Assembly: GCA_963965975.1 (NCBI GenBank)
Contig: OZ014418.1
Span: 6,026,775 to 6,090,774 of the forward strand
DNA from: Xestospongia bergquistia
Taxonomy: Eukaryota; Porifera; Demospongiae; Haplosclerida; Petrosiidae
Reading direction: 5' to 3'
Length of the DNA: 64,000 nt
The position numbers and the translations under genes were made by a program. The notes below the pieces were generated by a model. It was not told the origin of the DNA and made no database searches. It worked only from the letters and a program-made list of their open reading frames with translations. Below, piece by piece: positions 55,762 to 64,000 of the stretch; positions within the stretch are counted from its first letter, which is position 1, and each line of letters begins with the position of its first letter.

Positions 55762-58456
55762 TCATGTTTTACATGGCATTGGAAGTGTTTCTCCTCTCTC
55801 CTCTATATCATGACAGGCTACAGCGAGAAAATCTCTTTTGCATTTCTCATAACAATCAACTACAGTAGTGAATAATCCATGACTTATAATGTATTATATA
55901 TATGATATATGTCACATGTATAGATCCTCCCATCAAAGAATATTGATGGATCCAGTTACATAAGACATAGGTACAAGCTATAAAACTAGTCATGTATGTT
56001 GTACAATGACTACATTTTATTAGTTTATTAAAGGATTTAGCGAGACATGATTCTATTATTATAATTCTGGAGTTGAAATTTTCTTATATGATATCTAAAG
56101 TTAGAATTATTCCTTTATAGTTCACTACATGCCAATTAACTTGTTAGTATATATGATTATAACTATTGAATAACTAACCACAAAATGTCCCATTCCCAGT
56201 AAATCCTGAATTACATACACATGTGTTGGAGACACATGTAGCATTAGAGTGACAGGTACCACCACATGGTTGAGGAGAAATAACTGTATAAATAAACATA
56301 ATCATTCATTGTGTCATTTATTATAAATTCATGAATTAAGAACTTATACATCTTGTCACTACTCTTGCAGAATTCTTTACATAACCAAAACTATATAATA
56401 AAAGAAGATTTGTCTTATGATCTAACAGCTAATGTATGAGTGTGTTACTAACACAAAGGAATGAGGCATACCATTTTTATCCAATAACATATATACACAG
56501 TTATCTAGTGACACATCTTTTCTTAGTAATCACATGTTTAGTATAAAGGATAGAATGCTTAAAGGATTCACACTCATATATTAACTTTTAAACCTTAATA
56601 AACATATACTCTCTCTCTTTTTAGTTTACTATGTTTATATGACCATGAAACAATTTCTTGAATCACAGTAAAAATTAGTGTTACATGATTACTTAGATTG
56701 TATTTGACAAATAAATTATTCATTTTTGCTTTTAGTACTTTATCTTAGTACATAATTTTTAGAGTATGTCAAAATAGTCAAGATTGTGATGACGCACTAT
56801 AGTTTGTTATGTAACTATACTGGTGGGTTCTGTTGAAATAGTATTCTTTTTATGATCATGGCTTCAGTCAGTATGTAATAAACTACTAAGATTACTTTAT
56901 GGCTTCTTAATTTCAGTATTCAGTACACTTGTTTTGATAAAACAACACTTTATTGCTCATTGTATTAATGAAACCATAGTAACTAAGACCTGATTAAAAT
57001 GACACTATTTTTTTGAGTGTATATGCACAAATGATTATTTATCTGGACCAATTATTGCATATAATTATTAATGTTTAATGGATGGATCAGTATTATAATA
57101 CACAACAAAATCCTGCCAGATATATTATAGCAGTTTTTAAGATGTTAATAAGTAGCTCAGGAGATTAATGAGTGTTTATGGAACAAATATCTTTATCATC
57201 CTGCAAGAAGAATATTTTTAATGGACACAATGTTACATCATTAGAATCATTTAACATCTTGGTAAGATCTTTTACCAAGAAAAGTTTCTACTAAGTTTTT
57301 TAAACTGAATATCAAAAAGCAGGAATTCATTGAATCAGTAATTCCTATACTTACGTATGAACTCTTAAAATGACAACTATTGGTCTCGTAATATTAATTT
57401 CATTAGTCTAAGTCTACAATAGACTAGTAAATTCATTTTGTTATCACATTTAATGACTTGTATACCTTCATTTACTAATACGATCAACTTAATATTTTAA
57501 TTAATAGGTATTAAAATGAGATCAACTTCCATGAAATCAATTTGCATTGAAATCAACAGAAGTAAAGTATACCAACTGCAATAAAGTTGATTTAATAAAA
57601 TTTAAATACTATTTGATTAAGTCCACAATATCTATTCCCATAATTTCAACTCCCAAAATGCGTACAAAACTGAGGCAATATATATCTTATGTGGTATACA
57701 TATTACCTGACACACATCATATGTCAAAACATGATGTTATTTTGAAGGAATGCATTTATTACCACCAATTAAGAAAAAATCTCATTTTAGGAGATGACAT
57801 TATGTGATAGACGAAGTTAGGTGGTTTTTGTTAATAAGTATTGAATGTTAATTTAGTTAGTTCTAAGCATTATAAGTGCTTCTATTTATAGTTGTGCAGC
57901 CAATACATTGGCTGTTAACCTTTTTGAATATAACTACTAAACATGTCAAAGATCTTACAATTCAATAGATTAAATAATTCACTTACCCCTACGTAATCTA
58001 TCTTTTGTAACTTCCCCCTGAAAATCACATATGAAGCTGCCTTCAGTGTTTATACAGGTAGCATAATAGGCACAGTTGTGATCTCCAGTTTCGCATTCAT
58101 TTACATCTATTAACAGAATATTATACATCATAAACAGTGTATGTGACTCTATTACACTCATACCTTCTTCACAGTTCATTCCTTGATATCCAGTACCTGT
58201 ACAATCACAGGTGTATTGATCAGGAGAAGATCCCATACTACATATTCCTCCATGTTGACAAGGTATGTCTTGTAAACATGTACTTACTTTGCATTCATTA
58301 TTATAAATGATTTCATTAGGACCACAAGATAGATTATTAGTGACAGCACCTATATTAAATAAATATAGCAGCAGGTTATAATAGTAATGTAGCTAGTTCA
58401 ACTGACATACCTGTCAATGAAAAGAGTAAGAAGCAAAATTTAAAAGAGAGGTCCAT
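55762..58456 (-). CDS. Secreted EGF protein G (minimal form)
   Basis: Five exons: 58456-58411 signal peptide ([15 protein letters not shown]), 58349-58164 EGF-like, 58106-57987 half-EGF with KDRLRR, 56283-56179 short EGF ([16 protein letters not shown]), 55859-55762 tail (DCYEKCKRDFLAVACHDIEE to PCKT). They join to 184 residues. The short EGF exon is a hybrid: its body is of the CGGTCHSN type but it ends at the gttagtt donor of the cbEGF type, which preserves phase 1 while removing all cbEGF modules. The intron 56284-57986 holds no gene. Confidence 0.82.
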
Positions 58457-58787
58457 AGTAAAAATAATACTACTCCAACTACCACTACTGATGGCTATTG
58501 TCATACTTTATACTATCCTAGGAATTAATTGTAATATTATTCATAATCCTCAAACCACAATTAATCCTACGTCAACATTTACAGCCACTCCTACTTCCGT
58601 TATAATCTATAATCATAAGAACATTTGTTAAGAAACAATTGTAGATATTATTATAGTATGATTAGATCAAGAGATTTTGTTAATGTGTTGTTCTAGTTAA
58701 CTTTCTAATTATAAATTGTAATTTTGCATTTTATATTTAATTATCCAACAGCTCTGTAGATATATTAATGTTAATGTTATGATACTA

Positions 58788-59456
58788 TGATGATTGAAAT
58801 AATGATTGAGGAATTAGACACCAGCTGTTCTGGTATTAATTATGATTCTATCAATTATTCTTGATTTATTTGGGATCTAATCTCTCTCATTAGGCAGTTG
58901 TCTTATTTACCATTACCAATATAGTAGACATTTGAAGGAAATTGGACAAATAATTGACAACTTTTCAGCAGTAATTTTGGAAATATTAGTACTTTAGTAT
59001 ATTATATTGTGTTGTCATATATTGCATGTAGTGATTTGCTATGCAGTATGTTGCAGGAAATTTAGTAAATGTTGTGGCTGTGCAAATTTGCTGCCTCACC
59101 AACTAATGTTATGAAACACAATTATAGAAGGATCTTATTCTTACTGCTGCATGAGCCCATATATATGCATAATTACATACTGTTAATCAGTCTTTTACTT
59201 GAACTGATGAAAAGCATGGTATCAGATATCTTTTGATTGTCTAATGTTTAGTTTTAATGCTTAATACCCATATCAGTGGTAATACAGCAGACAAATAAAA
59301 CTGTAAGACTTTCCAAAAGAGAATTGAAGTAATTTAAGTATATTTTTTCATTGCACTGTAGGAAATACAACCTGTTTGTTTGATGTTATTAGAGAAAAGT
59401 CTACAGAGAGTGATCAGTATAAGTGTTACCACTAGTGGAAGTAAAATAAATCAGAA
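58788..59456 (+). pseudogene. Atlastin exon 11-12 fragment (unit H)
   Basis: Begins MIEIMIEELDTSCSGINYDS near the shared exon-11 breakpoint, with a deletion bridging to the hairpin region, then a partial [11 protein letters not shown] match at about 58945-58980. The exon-12 copy (about 59364-59456) is well kept (QPVCLMLLEKSLQRVIS) but ends differently after TTSGS. Not functional. Confidence 0.82.
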
Positions 59457-60079
59457 TAGCAATGTTTTAGACTAATATATACTAAAATTTTAATATATTA
59501 CTATAATTATTATTATTAATATTACTTATGTCAAATGTACATGTTGATATTTTTCATTTAAAGTTGTTGTAGTTGATTATAAATAATAGATCGTTTTAAA
59601 AGATAGTACTATAATCTTTTATCCAATTATTATACATATACACAGACTTACTCTCAGGATTAACATGAAATATATAGACTGTCAGTCCTTACTACTAATA
59701 AGCAATTGAAAACCATTCAAGTCATGGGCTTCTGTTATCAGTGATTATTGTTAATACCAATAATTCAGAAATTCTAATTATTACAATGTTATTGTGAGTT
59801 TGCTCTATTTGACTATATTTTTGAATTAGGACTGCAATTTATTGTTCTTTTCTTACAATCAATGTTGAATATATCTATATCAGCAATGTATGTGTCATAT
59901 TAATTATATCAATTATAATTATTGTTTCAGTATACTACAGGACAAAACAACAATTATTAGAAATGAAAAATATAGCTGGCTATTATATATGTTCATAGTC
60001 TACTTTAAAATATAACAAAAATCATTAACATATATATATACTGATCAGTTTTAAAACTGTCTTGTTATTCTGACAGACC

Positions 60080-60675
60080 TCATGTTTTGCATGGCATTGG
60101 AAGAATTTCTTCTCTCTTCTCAATATCATGACAGACTAGAGCAAGTAACTTCCTTTTGCAATTCTCATAGCAATCAACTACAGAAGTGAACAATCCAAGA
60201 CTTATAATGTATTAAAAACATAAACAATTGTCACATGACCAGATTATCCTGCAAAAGAAATTCAAAGAATGCTGTTGGATCCAGTTACATAAAGCTAATG
60301 CACAAACTATAAAGCTAGCCATATATGCTGTGTTAGTGTACAATGACTGCATTTTATTAGTTTATTAAAAGATATCAACAATTATATTGCTACCAACTGT
60401 GTTCATACATGTACTAGTATTTGAATTATAGTCATGTGTCCCAGTGTCATATTCATTGATATTTAAAATTAATAGAAAATGATATTTCATATTAAGAGCT
60501 GTACAATATAGTGTTAAGTATTAATAAGCATGTCCAATAATATGTCAATAATATCCAACCTAACCTTCACAAAATGTCCCATTTCCAGTAAATCCTGAAT
60601 TACATATGCATTTGTAGGTACCATTAATATTTTGACATGTAGCATTAGAGTGACAGATATCAACACATCCAGCAG
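60080..60675 (-). pseudogene. EGF gene H, 3' remnant
   Basis: Tail exon 60177-60080 ([20 protein letters not shown] to PCKT) and a short EGF exon 60675-60565 ([20 protein letters not shown]) are open and have splice sites. A decayed EGF lies at about 60387-60470. Nothing resembling the half-EGF, EGF-like or signal exons is found up to the SRCR gene, so the 5' half has been lost. Confidence 0.75.
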
Positions 60676-60889
60676 CTATATAAATAGACATGATCATTAA
60701 TTGTGTTATTATTGTATATTCACTAATTAACTTGTGACAACATTAGTAATACAAATGTGACAATAACTACAATCTGCAGTGTACTATTGTACAATATAAT
60801 TTTTTTTCTTTTTTATATTGCCTGAGTTAATTGTTTGAGCAGTTTACCAATGTACCAGAATTCTAAGATTGTTTTGGGCCTGGTGCTAG

Positions 60890-60964
<75 letters not shown>

Positions 60965-61625
60965 GATATTTCCATTTCACATAATGTTATTCTATTGTTG
61001 TATGTGAAAGTCAAGAGTGACAAATAAATTAGTCAACATCAAATAACTACTGACACAAATGTAGCAACCAATTAATATAATTACTCCTGCCATGACAGCT
61101 TTGAATTGGCAATGATTGTGATTTGAGAATTGCCCCTTGAGTAACTCCATAGCTTATGCCAACTCTCCTATTTTCATTTTAGCAAAACTTCTGTCCTTTA
61201 TAGCAACAACTGTGTCATCAAAATAATCTTGGGACAAGCGTTACAATTTCACTCCTGTTACAAGTAATAGTACCCCATCACTGTTTCAAAAGTATCATAA
61301 TTTGCAAAACCTACTTGTAATCTTTCTAACGGATATCTCAAGTATGTATAAAACAGATCACTTAAGACTGTCAAAATAATGATTTTAGAGCTGTTAGATT
61401 TAAGATTACAACATAATACCAAAATCAAGGTAAATGATTAGCTAGCATAGCTAATTATGCTAGGTCTACTTTAAAGGTGAAGAGACAGGATATATTGTCA
61501 ATTCTTAATCAAATCAAAATGCATACATCTCAAAGATAATTCAATACTCACTGCACAAATGAATATTTTCTTCTAAGGGACTCAAGATGTGAGACAGAAA
61601 AGCAAATAATTTGTCTAGAATTGTG
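60676..61625. other. Spacer between EGF-H and SRCR gene
   Basis: Similarity to the EGF units ends near 60740. No gene, RNA or conserved block recognised apart from the TA microsatellite listed separately. The 3' UTR of the SRCR gene is presumably near 61500-61625. Confidence 0.5.
60891..60961. repeat. (TA)35 microsatellite
   Basis: Uninterrupted TA dinucleotides for about 71 bp, the longest simple repeat in the window, close to the end of the EGF array. Confidence 0.97.
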
Positions 61626-63681
61626 TTACATCTGAGAAAATGGCATACTCATTGACTCACTACTGTGTAATAAATTACCATCATTGTATTGGATAAATTG
61701 AATACATGCTATGAATATATATTTCATATTATACTGATCATCAAGACAAAAAACTCCAGCATCCTCACTATGACTACAATTATGTGATCCAATACTGTTA
61801 TTAGAACAAGAGAAGATGGATACTTCATTACCAGTACATTGAACATCGTCTAATAATATTGAACCACTTCCCTGACCAAAGTAAGCAAAACTTTTAGCAA
61901 TAGCACCTGAAGTAAAGTAATAAAAACAATTAAATAATATATGGAATGTATATACTTACCAGAACTAGGATAGTTTAACATTCTACATACAACTTTAGCA
62001 TCATTATTATCCCAGTAATCATCACATACTGTACCCCATTGATTATTAGCACATACTTCTACATGACCGGATGTACTATCAGTACCATTAACTAGATGGA
62101 CATCACCATTAGTACAACTTCCTGTGTAAAAACATTAAGATAAATCAAAAAGTATCTTCAATTTAAGCAATGAACCTGTTTTATTTCCAGAACAGTCCAC
62201 ATCTACATCTTCACTATGATCACAATTATCAATACCTAACTCCGGATGAGAACATTGTAGCAATGTCAACTCAGATCCAGAGCAGCCAAGATCTTCCAGC
62301 CATATTGGACCAGTCCTTTGTCCATAGTAGGGACTACTATAATATGTGGTAACTGATGAGTAAAAAATCATAAATTAAATAAACTCATTTTATTGGTAGA
62401 TATTACCTGATGAATATCCTAGTTGACGACATACAACTCTAGCATCACTACTGTCAAAGTCATCATCACACACAGTACCCCATGTATTGTTAACACATAT
62501 TTCAACTCTTCCTTGATACGTATAGCTTCCATCCACAAGTCTAACAACACCGGTAATACAACCTAATGAGGATAAAAAGTTATAACAACTACTGTATAAG
62601 CTATTGTGATATTGTTAGGTTGTAATAAGAAATGCCAAAGTATAAAGAATGTACTTAGATGACATTGTTTTACTATTAAACTCACAAATAAATGACCCAT
62701 ATATGTAGACCTTGGACCATGTAGTAGCTACATTCTTTGGTTATGTCCAATTGTCATTTTTTGCTGCTGTTATATATATATCTCTACCATTAATGCACAT
62801 CCACAACAATCGTTTGGTCTATCATGAACATAGTAACAATTGCCATGACTAATTGCTATTGTAACATTTTGCCTCACTAAATCTTCAAAATATTTAGTCT
62901 TAACCATCAGTGTTCACTTTAATTTATGCAGTATATAAAATGAAGATATGAGTTTCAAAGTTATGAAAGATAAATCAGTGGATATGATTCCTTCATATCA
63001 TAACAATTCAAAACATTGGTAAGCCTGAACATGCTTATTAAACATATAGAAACTAACAAAAATACACGTCAGAGCTCATTATAAGGTTTTCTATTCGTAT
63101 GGTATCTCAAATTAAATATGGAATAATGTTTGGATTGCTAGTAATAGAAATACTAACCCAAACATCAAAATACTTACAAAGAAAGTACATGAATGTCCTT
63201 TCAGTAATATATTACCCTTGATACTAATTTTAATAGGAATTCTATTGATGTAATATTGATCTCTATATTATAAGAATTGCTGATGATCGAAGTCATTTCT
63301 TAAGAGTGAATCATACTTAGTACATTATAAGACATTTATATTATATATTTGGACATAAAGCTTAGGGCCACACTATAGTCTAACTGCAATGTAGCAATAA
63401 TTATACTGTTGACATTGCACACTTACAATAAAACAATCAAGAAACCAATTATGCAGTGTTGTTTATAGTTCATAAAATATCATGATTAGATTTTATATTA
63501 CTTTAAACCAAAATTATAAGTTTATTTATAGTTCATCATAGTTTTACAAATTGTTTAAAATCTTTATATATATATTATATAGAACTACTACTAATCAATA
63601 CTTACCATATGTAGGATCAGTTGAATAAATAAATAAAATTGCCTGAAGTATAACAGCAGATAGCTTCCATTCTTTGGACAT
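61626..63681 (-). CDS. Secreted protein with two SRCR domains
   Basis: Five exons: 63681-63606 (signal peptide, [20 protein letters not shown]), 62562-62407, 62352-62176, 62121-61960, 61906-61626. They join in phase to 283 residues. SRCR domain 1 is split over exons 2-3 ([25 protein letters not shown], then [19 protein letters not shown] and [21 protein letters not shown]). Domain 2 spans exons 4-5 ([25 protein letters not shown], then [18 protein letters not shown] and [13 protein letters not shown]). All internal exons are phase 1-1. SRCR proteins are extracellular recognition molecules, greatly expanded in sponges. The donor of exon 3 (gttcat) is weak. The last 50 residues have no domain match and I may have missed a further exon. 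Intron 1 (62563-63605) holds no gene. Confidence 0.85.
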
Positions 63682-64000
63682 TTTTAAGTAACCACTTCGT
63701 TATATAGAAGCAAACAAAAAAGGTTGCTTTTTTGAGAGTTGAAATCCCGTTATGTACTATAAATATTAATTGCATCATAATTTAATAATATAATTCAGGA
63801 AGTAGTTATAACTTTTACATTACTCAAAAGCATGTTATTCAGCTTACTAGAGTTATAGTGAAACTCTCCAAAAATTTTGATCATTACAAAGAGGATGAAA
63901 TGCAATAAGTATATATTACAGGAATAAACAGTAATAATTAATATAGTAATGTGATTAGATAACCAGATATAGGCCATATTTTCAATTTCATAGAGTTCAG
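63682..64000. other. Upstream flank of the SRCR gene
   Basis: AT-rich, no supported gene. The SRCR promoter and 5' UTR are presumably at 63682-63760. Confidence 0.5.

Noticed and set aside
57547..57807. 86-codon plus-strand ORF
   Set aside because: It lies inside EGF-G intron sequence and is not conserved in the related stretches near 14870 and 55430.

Overview
The window is animal nuclear DNA: very AT-rich, with compact spliceosomal genes, GT-AG introns (several only 42-51 bp), and metazoan families (Rab4, atlastin, WRNIP1, calcium-binding-EGF and SRCR secreted proteins). Gene density, tiny introns and family mix suggest a sponge, most likely a demosponge such as Amphimedon; this is inferred, not searched.

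Layout. (1) 1-957: 5' part of a WRNIP1-like AAA+ ATPase, minus strand. (2) 1170-4339: complete Rab4 GTPase in six exons, minus strand. It is head to head, across a 275-bp putative bidirectional promoter, with (3) 4615-9836: complete 12-exon atlastin, plus strand. (4) 10.9-60.7 kb: an array made by repeated segmental duplication of one module, a convergent pair of the atlastin 3' end (plus) and a secreted EGF-repeat gene (minus). I resolve six apparently complete EGF genes (A 10991-16021, B 21336-24301, C 27255-31358, D 34402-37098, F 51198-54257, G 55762-58456), two broken ones (E about 39.8-41.0 kb, H about 60.1-60.7 kb) and eight atlastin fragments. Every intact EGF gene has the same plan: signal peptide, EGF-like module, half-EGF ending in a furin-type RLRR motif, variable EGF exons, and a conserved Cys-rich C-terminal exon. 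All internal exons are phase 1-1. Genes A and C each expanded to seven near-identical EGF exons in tandem; G has one. Blocks B-C and D-E are themselves copies of one larger block. (5) 31.4-32.9 kb: a deletion derivative of a DNA transposon carrying convergent SWIM-finger and DDE-transposase genes, lying at a duplication boundary. (6) 41836-50166: an 11-exon gene inside the array for a protein of about 1,349 residues that joins a CARD-like death-fold domain, a class-3 lipase-like alpha/beta-hydrolase and a C-terminal P-loop GTPase. This is the most novel item. A decayed copy of its first exon lies at 17.2 kb. (7) 61626-63681: secreted two-domain SRCR protein, minus strand.

How they relate: Rab4 (early-endosome recycling) and atlastin (ER fusion) are housekeeping membrane-traffic genes. 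The EGF cluster, the SRCR gene and the CARD-lipase-GTPase gene look like fast-evolving extracellular-recognition or immune-type loci. That grouping is inference from domain content and duplication pattern.
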